In this document: positions 1-12,400 of the stretch, in pieces | Numbering within the stretch: position 1 is the first letter of the stretch | How the letters are laid out: every line of letters begins with the position of its first letter | Assembly: GCF_963855985.1 (NCBI RefSeq) | Contig: NC_087105.1 | Location: forward strand, 6,698,501-6,762,500 | DNA length: 64,000 nt | Origin: Ostrinia nubilalis | Lineage: Eukaryota > Arthropoda > Insecta > Lepidoptera > Crambidae | Direction: 5' to 3' | Position numbers and translations under genes: made by a program | Notes under the pieces: generated by a model | Told to the model about the DNA's origin: nothing | Seen by the model: the letters and a program-made list of their open reading frames with translations, nothing else | Database searches by the model: none

Positions 1-416
1 GTGATTGTGATACTTTGGACTTTATTGCTTTGGTTTTAGGTTCGAAAATGACAAGATACAGGCGTCCTCTAATACTCGCTTGAAATTTTATTATTCTCTT
101 CCAACCGCTACCTGTCAACTATGAATCCTTCTACAACCCTTTCGAGTTAACTGCGCACATGGCAGCTGTGACGTTAAATCGACGCTCTGTTATGGACATG
201 ACGAACGCGAGGAGGTATAAAGGGAAGGGAGAGTCGCATTTCAGCGAGGTCATTCCGTCTGCTCGTTTGCCTCCTATCACATAAAAAAAAAAAAAAAAAA
301 GAGGTGCGCAGCTAGCTCAATCAGGTTGTAAAATAAATCCTAAACTGCACTTGCCTGTACAAACTCGTGGACCCCAATACCAAATGCATGACTAATGTTA
401 TACATTCGTCACACAG
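1..416. other. Non-coding stretch before the first recognisable exon
   Basis: No exon is visible here. The stretch ends in a good 3' splice site, with the acceptor AG at 415-416, so it is most likely an intron of the spindle-E-like gene whose upstream exons lie outside the window. It holds a LINE-type 3' tail with a poly-A run (242-301). A TATAAA-like string near 216 sits in repeat-like sequence, and I do not call it a promoter. Confidence 0.5.
242..301 (+). repeat. LINE 3' tail with poly-A
   Basis: The string CTGCTCGTTTGCCTCCTATC is followed by ACATA and a long A run. The same tail recurs at 1797-1895, at 12164-12262 behind LINE coding sequence, and inverted at 11316-11378. It is therefore the 3' end of a poly-A non-LTR family, here 5'-truncated to a few tens of bases. 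Confidence 0.7.
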
Positions 417-3400
417 ATGAACCACGACCTCCGTCAAATGGCGTCAGATTTAAACATGGCTCAGAAGCGGGCGTATAACAAAGAGCAGTCGCAAATATAC
501 AAGGACCTTCGCGAACTGGAGCCGCCGAATAGCAAGGACTGCGTGGCTGACGTTTGCCTCAAAGGGCCTACCAGGTAACCAAGGGACTCATTGACTCGTA
601 CATTTTGATAGGACTTCTGTTTCATCTTGAAAGTGAATATGAGACCTAAGGGCCTGGGCATACCACGTTTTTTGAGACCTAAGGGCCTGGGCATACCACG
701 TTTTCACGGCATACCTACCATTTTTTTTGAACGTGTGACGACGGCGTATTTGGACCCAATCTATAGATGTTTGTAGGAAAAGAAAGCGCGCCGTCGACAC
801 GCGTTTCATAAACGTGTATCGTCGGTGCTTTAAAAAAAATTGGTGGGCCGTGCCCTTAAGGCGATTAGAGTCCTCAATCCGCGCCAAATGGGCATTTTGT
901 AAAGCCTACTCCTCTTTTACTGCTGGACAGAAATAGTTGAAAAAAATATATGTTATACAACAGTTCAAGGACTACATTTGTGACGTTTGAATTTTCGCTA
1001 CGTCTCTTTGTTTTGGATTAAAAAAATAAATACGGGACATCGATTTTTTACTTAAATTCCCTACTCCTCCAAAACGGCTATGTTAATTTAAAAGATTTTT
1101 GCACGAATAGATTAGGAATTCTTTAATATTTAAATGACACGTTGCGTTTTTCAATCGAACATTACTTTCATTCATAAATTTTACTTTTGATAAATTCCGA
1201 ACGTTTTGCTGTTGAGGGGGCCTTCGCGGGGTGCGGGCGGCAGTCGGCCGCTGGCCTTCAGACGGGGAGGTTGTGTCACTCGCTGCAAACTGACATTAGC
1301 GATCAAAATGATTTTTTTCTTTGGCTGAGTTGCACCACCTGACGTGACCTAACTTTGACCGTAGCTTTGGCGATAACCGGTGTTTTTTGTATGGAGTTAG
1401 ACAGACTTTTGACGCTTGTCAAAGTTGAAGTAAGATGGTGCAACCCAGCTTTCGTTCGACAATAGATTTTATGTCAGAATTGTTCATAGAGTACGTGCAG
1501 TCAGACGATACAATTGAATTATGACGCGCTCAGACGCTATTTTCTACCTGAATAGAATCTATTAGTGTAAAAAAACTATAATTGACTCCAAAACAACTGC
1601 ACTAGATAAATACAAGTAGAAAAATTATTACGTTATTTATTTACTAGGCCTTTGCAATCAGTATCCAAATTAGGAGCTAGTCAGAATCTGTAACTTAATC
1701 GATTTACGTGAAGAAAACAATTTATATTTTTCATACTTATTAGAATTAGATTTTCAATATGTTTCTCCCCGCGAAAATACCACAATTAAAAATAACACCT
1801 GTAACGCCCCTGGGTCTGCGGGTGTCTATGGGCGACGGTAATCATTTACCAACAGGTGATCCGTTTGCTCGTTTGCCTCCTGTCACATTAAAAAAAATTA
1901 AGATAAAGTGGTATTGAATTTTGTTCTATAGAGCTTATTAAAAATTTGGATACTGATTACAAAATTAGCCATTTTCGGAGTCGGTGGCAGCCTACCTTTT
2001 GGTGATTCGTTTTGGAGTTGGTTTTAATTTTTAGTGAAATTAATCTATTTCATGCCTTTATTAGACTATAGGTACTCAGTAGACCTTGTTGTTGCCACTG
2101 AAGGTGCATAGGTACTCAGTACATTGATACCATATTTTTCATGTTAAGTGCAAATAAACTTCCCTAAATTACCAAACCAATAACTTTACAATTACTTGTT
2201 TAATTGACAAATAAAAATATCCTGTGTCCAATATTTTTTGATAATGTAAAATTGACGGACCAAGTCTTTTTTTAAGAAACTAGCCTATTCCTATGGCCAC
2301 ATTCCAGCTCCATCATCAGACCCTGCAGTTTACCTTAGAGAATTGAAGACTCATGATTTTCAAAGTAGCGTACTTACATAACATTAGGTACTTGCTTATA
2401 CAGGGTGTCCCAAAAACAATGGATAACCCTTCAATCATCGATAGGCCTCGCCATGGTCTCCCTAACGTCCAATTTTGACCCCAGTAAAAATATGGGTCCA
2501 TATTGGCTCACCTAAAGTTATTTACCCGAAATTGTTCTTCCTAACGATTTTAAATCCGAATGATCACTCTTCCTAAAATTTTTCATCCTAAAGTTTTCAT
2601 TCATACTATTTTTAGTGCTACCGGCGATGTTCATAACACTCATGTTTCCGAAAATTGTAATTAATAATATCATTTATGTAAATATATTTAAACTCCTACT
2701 GTTTTTTATCATAACACTTTTATCCCAAAACATTACCATAATATTTTCACTCATAACGGACTATTCCCACCTCTCGTTCCCACCACTGCAACTCCTGTGT
2801 AGCCAGGATCTACAGCTTGACCGCCACAAAAACCCAACCAATGAAGGTCAAGTTTGTCCCGGGGGAAAGTTAAACTGTCATTGGACCCGCAACGAAATTA
2901 ATCAGAAGAACATAGGAGGAGTTCGAAATTAAGGTTCGACTTCCCTCCATTGCAAAGCGGATGACAGGTGACAAACAAAGGTTTAAAACCTTTAAGAAAA
3001 AGATTATGCACCACGGACAATAAATTAAATTAAGGGGGCCTATCTTATGAGCAATTAGCAACTACCTGCCAATAATATTTTTCACAAAATCGCTTAAAAG
3101 CACGGAAATTTTTTCACTCATACCACAGAATAATAATAAATACTACGTACAGAAGTACGTTCTTCGCGAATGAAACGTAAGGCCACAGTATTCTAACCTA
3201 ACCTACACCAATAATAATGAATAGACCGATTCGTTCCTGGAACTTGACTGAATGACTGGAGCGGGACTCTGGCTTCTCTCGCTCGGCTGGTGCGTTGTGG
3301 TCACAGTTCTAACCTAACCTAAACCAATAATTATGAATAGGACCGATTTGTTTTTGGAACTTGACTGAATGACTGGAGCGGGACTCAAGTATACGTGCTA

Positions 3401-6400
3401 ATGCCAACAAACTTGAACTTTAATATATCGTCAAAGAAAGAAATCTAAACAAAAAAGATAATATGACTTTGAATAATAGTGTAAAATATGGTTATGTTTA
3501 GAAAATCTAGGAGAACAAATAAAACTATAATAGATGTTTATTGCTAATGACATTATGAAGTTGAATGATTCGGAATTATGAACATTAGAGTAGTTAGGAA
3601 TTGTGATTGTTAGGATGAAAAATTTTAGGCAGAACATTTTCGGACTTCCAATTTTCGGAGTTGAAAATTTAGGTGAACTTTGGCGCACCCAAAAATATCA
3701 CCATTTTCAAGATTTTTAAGTTTTTGTGCATTTTTAGAAAATTGTAATAAAATTATTTAGGTATAATCTATATTAATAATTTCGTCAAGGGGTACGGTAG
3801 ACTGGATCGAAACCTTATATGAATAACAAAGCATAAAAAAATATCGATTTTGAGTCGACAACATATATCCGCAAAATTCGGATAATGGAGAATTTCGTTA
3901 AATTCTGATGGCACTGACAAACAATTTCAAACAAACCGCTGTCGCCATCTTTAGTAGTTCACTATCCACTCACTATGCGATCAGCGCCAAAACCTTACTA
4001 TGGGTTGTCATCAATCCATAAATTAATATAAATAAATGGAGATCAGTGCGTTTCGCGATTTTTATGATACACTCTTTGTTATGTGTTTTTTCTTTAAACC
4101 TGATATTGGCCGATTCAACCACAGAAAAAGAATATTAGCCATAACCATAAAAGTTGAAGTTCAAATGTCAATGTCATTTAGTTTCGCACAGTGATAAATT
4201 CCAGTGACATGCAATTATTGTAATGGCAAAATATTTGTAAGAAACTGCAAACAAATGCAAATGTGCAGTCGATGTGTGGAATGCGACAACATTATACTCG
4301 GTAAGCGGCTTAATATTTTTTTTATTTAACCCGACAAATAATAATAAATGACCACATGCATAACCTGTGGGTCTAGTCAAAATGCCATCGCAATCCAATA
4401 GGAAGTTTTCACTAATGTCAGTCGCCGCGTCACCAGTAATTCGATTCGATCGGAAAATGGCAGCCATAATGCACATTGAACCACCAACGACGCGGCGATA
4501 TAAAAGTTCATTCAAAATCGAATAAAAGTTAAAAAATGTCTATGACTTTGCGATTGTTTTTACTTTTTTTAGCTTTTTGTTTTTAAATTAGTTTCTTCCT
4601 TCTTTCTGCTCTATGTTTACGTCTATGCTTCGCTGTCAAACTAGCTGTCAAAACGACATCGCGATACGGATTTGTCAAAACAGCCTTAGGGTGGGTTGCA
4701 CCATCTTAGTTTAACTTTGACAAACGTCTAAAATCTGTCAAACTCCATACAAAAAACACCGGTTAACGTCATAGTTGCGGTCAAAGTTAGGTGGTGCAAC
4801 TCACCCTATTGGTTTTCGATATAATCGAAGCTTATCACCGGGGTTTTAGTAATCGCAATGAAAATGGCGGGTGTTGCGATTCGATTCGATTTTGATTGAG
4901 TCTTAAATGCATGTTGGCTAAGCCTTTGTATGGAAAATTTCAATCCAGTCTTTCGATTATCGATAGGTAGGGCTTTGCGATTCGATTTTTTGCCGTTTGA
5001 CTAAGCCTTTTTTGTTATCGACCTCTTTTGCGATTTGTTTATTTGTTTGCGACTGGTTTGCGATGGGTTTGCGATTTTAAAGTGCGTTTTGACTAGACCC
5101 GCTGTGTTGAGTTGTTATCAACTTAAACAGAAACAGACACGATTTTTGCAGCGATTTTTCACCGTTTCATGCGCAAGTTCCACTTGAGCTCGGCTGGTTC
5201 TTATTATAAATAATTGTGTAATAAATTTTTGCAGATAATTTCAATTATTGCGAGTGTTGTGGCTTAGAAACAATTCGGCAGATAAGAATAAACAAGGCTC
5301 GGGCACTATCAAACCTTTTTCCTAAAAAGCAAAAAGTTGCTTCTGCTGCATCACAAGATTTATTTGATGACTTTCAGGTAAGTTAATAGTGTAGGTAGGT
5401 ACCTAAAGTAAAATAAATATAGAGGTGGGATGATATACCTACACCTACATACATTCACAATACTTATTATTAAAAATATTTTATTTAATATTTTATTGAA
5501 TATTTGTTTAAAAATAAAATATATTTCTCTTATTAAACTCAGCTCAGATGGTAAGAGCGCGACAACGGAGAAGTCGAGGATGTGGGTTCAATTCCTGCAT
5601 GTGGTGTATTTTTTCATCACATCTTATTAAATTTGTTTAATAAGAGTAACACAACATAGCATTAAAAATATAAATTAAATCTTTAAATTAAAGCTTTAAA
5701 TTAGCTATTCATAAATATATTTCTCTTTTAAGGTTGATAACCAAGAGTTGACGCTAATCGAGGATTCATTGATGATTGATGATGCTTCTTCGGATAACAA
5801 GAAAAAACAGCTACTGTCAGTCAGCAGTGATGATGCTTCTTCGAACAACAAGGAAAAACAGCTGCTGTCAGTCAGCAGTGATTTTATTTCTTTAGAAGAA
5901 GAAGAGAAAGAAAACATATCAAATGGCGGACAGACCCCCGAAAAAACGTAAATATTCAAGCAGGTTTAGTACAGAATATCAGCCCCCCAGGACTAACTAT
6001 TTACATTAAGCACTTTCAAATAACACCATTCAAGTATCAGTACATTCAGTTGGTTCTATGATTTATGAATGTGTTCAATGTCAAGCACTTCATTTTTTAG
6101 GTGAAAAAATTAAAAATCATTTTAACATTGTTGTCATAATGGGAAGGTATACATAGACCCAGAAATATTATTAGATTTATACAAAGGCAATATGTCTGAA
6201 GCTAATCATTTTAAGGCTAATATACGACTATATAATTCAGCATTTGCAATGGCATCCATTAATTCAAACTTGAACACATTCCCTCCAGGATTTTTCACTT
6301 ATAGGGTACAAGGGCAAATTTATATAAAAACTGGATCTTTGGTTCCGTTGCAAGGTCATAAACCACAATACAACCAATTGTATATAATTGAAGATGAAGC

Positions 6401-9400
6401 AGCCTTAAATGAAAGATTATCCGATTCTGGAAATAACATCCTATGTAAAAGCAATATAATGAGGTCCTTACAAACAATGCTCAATGAATTCAATCCTTTT
6501 GTCAAAGTATACAAAAAGGTGGCTGCAATTTTAGCAGAAGAGGAATTAAAAGCAGCCTCAGAAAATCGACCCAAATATTCGGCATCAATGCAGTTTTATA
6601 AACATAAATCTCTGGCTTTGCGTCGGTATAACACACCATCAAATAATGAGGTAGCGGCCATCTTTGTAGGAGAAAACGGCGAACCTCCATTAAATATAGA
6701 CTTCTCTGTACAAGAATATTCTCAACATTAACCTACACTCAAATCAACCAGTCCCAATATTGACCCTTTAACCTTTCCTCTACTTTTTCCTAATGGAGAA
6801 CTCGGATGGCATGAAAATCTTCAACACAGAGAAGAGAGTCGAACTGCTCGAAGCCGTCTTACAATGTTACAATTTTATCAGTATAGACTTGCTGTTCGTA
6901 AAAATTTTAGCCCATTATTTTACGCTGAAAAACGTGATTTTCATATAAAATATCACGCGCGCAGACGCGTTGTCAGTGTGAAGTGCCGCGCGTGTTTTCT
7001 ATACAAACTGAGGTACTTGCATACAATGATTAAATCTGTCGCCCCGCGCTCCGCGGCGGAGCGCGGCGCAGTGTGATAACCGCCTTAATAAGAGTTATTT
7101 ACATAACCTATAATAACGATTGAATTTGATTGTTTTGTTAATTTGCTTAGTTTATTTTGAATGTTGATTTGAAAAAAAAAAATTGTGTAAAAACTTTTGC
7201 AGTTTTTATTTACCATATTTATTAAACACAACTAACGAAGCTATATGAATCTATATTTAATATTCTTTGAGAACCGATGACTACAGAAACATCTATCTAC
7301 ATTTTGCACCTAGAATTGTGTATTATGAGTCAAATTTCACCCGAGCGAAGCCGGGTTTTCATCTAGTAATAAATAAATACAAATCAAACGAGCCTAAACT
7401 CGATGGAATCGTTTAATCCCGGAGTTGCTATGGGGCCACTGGCATTCCAGCTCTACCATCAGATCAGCTCCATGTCATCACAATATTGCATTGCATTACA
7501 TGTATATCCGAAATTTTAACTCAATCAATTGATGAAGGATTTCTAATAAAAAGACAAATACATTTTCAGCCCCCCTAGACAAAACGCACTTTTTGATCGA
7601 ATCGAAAATCGAATCCGTCAAATTCCATACAAAAAAGGGGCTTTTCGACCACTTTTCGACTGGTTTGCGATTATAATGGCACTTTGTCTAGACCCACTGT
7701 TTATTCTTCATAAGTGACACAGAGAGAATGACAATAGACAAAAGCAGAAACATTTGCTTTTTTTAGGCCATAGACAATACTAGGTACTAATGCGTTCCAA
7801 TAGGAATGATGACTGGGTAATGAAATCGAAATTCTATTTAGTCCGTCAGACAGATAATTAGAAAATATTACGGCCGAATACTGAAACGCCATTTAAATAT
7901 TTGACGGCTTCTCAAATAGTTAAGCAGCTCCTAAACTTACATTTCGCATACTCAAAACAATATCTGAGCAGTTCTCAATTTTTAAGCACCTCTCAAATTA
8001 AGTTGCACTCAAACGCCACTTAAATGAATTTTCGCATACTGAAACGCCATTCAACGCTAAGCATTACTCAAACAACTGTCAAATCTTTGAGAGTGCTTGC
8101 GCGGTATCTTAAATCCTATTCTTATACCTAAATTGACCTAAATAGTGGTAAATAATGTGTGTCATCGTTATCATTTCTTTCGAGCCTCGAGGAAATTAAT
8201 ACCTAGATCTAATCGCAGGAACGCAATAAGGCTGAACGCTATTGAAAAATATTATTATAATGACATGCAATTCCGAGCGAGGTTCCGCGTCTCTAAAGAA
8301 ACGGTGTTGTTTCTGGATTCATAATTTGGAAGCTCTCGCTCTCGCTTGAAACCCCTCACCAAATGCCATACAACCAGTGGACCAAATACTTATTTTAACC
8401 CTACTGTTCTACGCAACGGGAAGTTATGAACGTGTACTAGGTGATATCTTCCACATCTAACAGCCAACTGTGCATCGTATAGTGCACGAAGTAACAACCA
8501 AAATAGCTGCTATGAAATCGCTTTACATAAACATGCCTATTTCTGAGGATTAAGGGGACATCGCATAGCAGCATTTCCAAGAGTTGTTGATTTGTCAATT
8601 TGATGCTCTGTCAGTCAACAATGATAAATGTCAATTGTGGTTACGTTTCGGTCCACGATCGCCACTTAATAGATTTCAACAATAAAAAGTATCACATTTA
8701 AAATTATTTTTTTAATTAAATAAAAATGCAAGCATTAATTTTTTTATATGATAAAACGAGATTTATATATAATAGAAACTAAAAATAAATTGTTCTATGT
8801 TAAGTTGATTGAGTATATTTCCATAAAAGACAATACATAACCAAACGATGCTGCGTGTAATGGATAAAAGACGTAAAGTTATCATTTGTGTAAATGAAAA
8901 CATACTTTTTTTGGTAAATGTTGCCATTATGTAAACATTTGAGAGCTGCTTAGCTGATCACGGCTTCAAATCCGTTGAGTAGCGTTTGAGAATACCATTT
9001 AAAATTGAAGGATACTTAAATTTAGGAGCCCGTCAGCTGAGTGACAGATTTGAGTAGTGTTTCAGTATTCGGCCGTTAGACTCATATTTTTTAATTTTTT
9101 CCATAACGACGTCACATTTGAGTAAAAATTCTACTCAAGCGTGGCGTATCGCGCCATTTCAACTCGATGTAGCACTGTTATTATTTAATTATGAAAGAAA
9201 ATAAAAAATATGAGTCTAATATTTTCTAATTATCTGTCTGACGGACAAATAATTGAAATTTTGTCATCTAGCCTAGTTGTCGTCAGGAAATTGGTCTAAC
9301 TAATTCAGCTTGCAAGATTCCACCCGAACAAACATTTATGTAATTACCTACATACATCATAAATTGCAAGCTAAATAAAAGCTTGTAATAAAGTCGGGTT

Positions 9401-12400
9401 TGTTCAAATTTCGAGAACGACTGAACCGACAAAAGCATTAGAAAATTTACGAAAAATAAAATAAAATTTTATCCCGTACAAAATGTTCATGGATTTTGTT
9501 ATTTTTATTAAATACCTTTACGCCTGTGTTAAATGACACCGACATCAAGGTTCATCAATTTAAGTTTAAAATAATAGGCAGTAATGTATGAAGAAAGAGC
9601 TTCTATTCTGTATCTACCTATGCCCGTGTATTTTTGATCGGTGTCAAATCGGAGTTTTTGGTGCGGGGTACGCGGGTGTTGCTCGCGGCGTGAAGGTCAA
9701 ACGCCCAAGGTCATTGAGGACTCTAATCGCCTTAAGCCTAACCGGTAATGCTGGACCCTCATTCACTCGGTTCAATTTGATGAATTTCAGTTGAATTTTT
9801 AAAATGTCAGTTTACCTACTTAAATAAATAGTATTTTTTACTGATTATGTAATCTCCCCAGCCCGTTGGAGACGACGATTCACAACTTGATGTACGCAAG
9901 CCGCGACCAGCAGGTCACCATCGAGTGGCACTCTGTCAACTCGGTGATGCTCGACACCGAGCCACAAGAAGTTTACGAAAGGTATGCTTTGTACTTTCAG
10001 CTTTATTTCGTTGCTAATAAGACTGTAAGTTTTGAATTACTAATGTGTCACACTAAAGTACTCGTTAACCGCAGTAAATATGTCGCTTAGAATTAGCAAA
10101 GTAGGGTTTTACCTTCTTCAATAAACCACAATATGTTCATCATTATAGCTGCGTCCTGAAAATTAATTGATATCTAATGTAATATGATTTTTAAAATAAA
10201 TTCTAAAAGTACGTTCTTGATATAAATTGCAAATGTAGGTAGTTTAGCAGATACGGATACACGCACAGTTTTATTTATTTTTAATTCCCAAATGTTTTTT
10301 CTGCGGCTTGAAAACTGTTTGGTTTCCACCCCTCTATCCGGCTCGAAGGACCGCAAAGCTATGGCGTAGCATGTAAATAGTAGGGTTGGCACTCAAATGA
10401 ACCACAATATCATTTTAATAATAGTCATGTGAGTGATTGAAAATAAAGATTGTTTGACACTGAGTTTAATATCTTTTTCTTAATAATAATTGACATATTT
10501 GTGGTACATAGTATAGGGCTATAAAAAAGGTATCTATGTATGTAAGATGGTCGTAACAAGTCGTGTCTTGAAAAAAAATGTATTGTACAGATTGGTGGTG
10601 GCAGCTGACGTGGGTCAGAACCAGGCGCAGAGCAAGCTGACGCTGCGGCACACCACGCTCATGCCCAATATCCCCGGCCTGCCCGGCATCATGGCGCTGC
10701 TTTTCTGCCCCGTGTGAGTAATAATAATCTTAATCTAGTGTTAGTAATAAGCTAATAACAAGTAGGTAAATATTTATGTAATATGGCTTCCAGTGTGACT
10801 CCTGCGCTATAGGTAAGTGATTCATTTGCTTATTTTTGTTTGCATCAATAATGTTTTTGTTCTCTATGCCTGTTGGAAAACACGTACACAAAATTACCCC
10901 TGCGCTCTGCGCGAGTCGAGGAGCGGGGTACTGCCACATCATTAATTTTGTGGTCAAACATATTTATTTCTCAAAAAGATTTACAATGCAATCACTTACA
11001 TAGAAACATTAATTTGTCTTATTAATAAACATTACAAAACTTTTAGCGCAGCAGTTGTATTAGAAGTGACTTCTTTTTATTTATTTATTTTTATAAGGGC
11101 CGATTTTTCAATCGTCGTTTAACTTTTATCTGAAGAATAAGTTTGGCACATTGACAGTTTCGGTATGGGAATTATGTCAAAATGACAAGTTTACTCTTCA
11201 GATAAAAGATATCTGACGATTGAAAATTCAGCCCTAAAGCAAATAAAATACAAGCTATTCAGTAAGTCACTGCTGTCACATTTAAAATTTGAGCGAGTAG
11301 CTTATTTTTACGTCTTCTTCTTTTTTTTTTTTTTTTTTTTTTTATGTGATAGGAGGCAAACGAGCAGACGGCTCCTTCGACCGAACTATTTTATTTGCTG
11401 GAAAAACTATTTTTGTCTATACAAGCCACGAGAGTTATTGACGGCGCTTGTAAAAAAAACATGTTTCAGAGACAAAATTTTGGGTAGGGTTTAATGTTTA
11501 AAAAAAATTCGCGAGAGACCCGGCCTAATATTAACCCATTGTCTGCAGCGCGGAGCTTCGTCGCGACCCGGACGGCACGCGCTACGTCAGCGCGCTGTGC
11601 GGGCTGGGCAGCAACGCCGACGCGCGGCCCTACTTCCCCGAGCACGACCTGCTCGTCAACATCGACGCAGACCTCTCCGTCGAGGACATCGGACACGTGA
11701 GTGCCTGCCTTTAAGGTTTTCACAGACCAAACGCGGGGCAGTAGCAGCGCAGTTTGAATGCGGGCCCGCGCAAGTTGTAATACAAGAAACTCTTTGAAGT
11801 GTGTCACACCAAATTTGAACGCGGGCCCGCGCTCCAACCGCGCCGCACTGCAACTGACGAACGACAAACGAGGCGGCGCGGGTGCGCGACAGACGCGGCG
11901 CGAACACGGGCCCGCGCTGTTGTATTACTATGGCGGCCATATTATTAGCATGACACACCGGACGCAGGGCGGTAGCAGCGCGTTGAAAGCGGTTTTCGAA
12001 TATTTAAAGTTTTAACAACCGCCCGCGTTGCAACTGCTTTGAAACTGCGCTGCTTTCAGTGTGCCTCAGCCTGGAATGGACTGTCGTCTGCGGTGTTTCC
12101 GGAGCGATACGACCTGCAAGCTTTCAATAAGAGAGCGTATTTTCACCTTAAAGGCCGGCAACACACCGGTAACACCCCTGGGACTGCGGGTGTCTATGGG
12201 CGACGGTAATCACTTACCATCAGGTGATCCGTCTGCTCGTTTGCCTCCTGTCACATAAAAAAGTAGCTGGTTGAAATACTGTTGCGCATCTCCATAACGC
12301 TTCCCTGCTACCTTTACGATGTCGTCGGTCCACCTTGTAGGTGGACGTCCCACGCTGCGTTTTCACGTACGCGGCCTCCATTCCAGAACCTTTCTACCCC

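Larger units (their letters stand above)
7820..9267. mobile_element. Foldback element split by a Harbinger insertion
   Basis: The left arm contains GTCCGTCAGACAGATAATTA and GAAAATATTA. The right arm carries the same string inverted (TAATATTTTCTAATTATC at 9218-9235, then TGTCTGACGGAC). The left arm is broken at TTA (7868-7870) by the Harbinger element and resumes at 9076 with AGACTCATATTTT. The unbroken right arm shows the pre-insertion sequence. Confidence 0.75.
575..9861. other. Large first visible intron of the spindle-E-like gene
   Basis: This 9.3-kb intron runs from the GT at 575 to the AG at 9860-9861. It contains the repeats and transposons listed separately between 641 and 9267. Nothing further is recognisable in 1451-1796, 1900-2769, 2890-3180, 3390-4200, 7370-7570 or 9270-9640 except short AT-rich sequence. 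A short motif near its left end (about 857-878) returns inverted near its right end (about 9712-9733). Confidence 0.6.

Noticed and set aside
2316..3061. Short open frames near the TACAGGGTGTCCCAA motif
   Set aside because: No family similarity; probably remains of mobile-element ends.
5535..5608. Functional tRNA gene
   Set aside because: A and B boxes are present but no acceptor stem or convincing anticodon arm, so it is listed only as a tRNA-like repeat.
11466..12015. Overlapping 100-130 codon open frames on both strands
   Set aside because: Shadows of the 11549 exon and of the GC-rich foldback element; low-complexity Arg/Ala/Pro composition.
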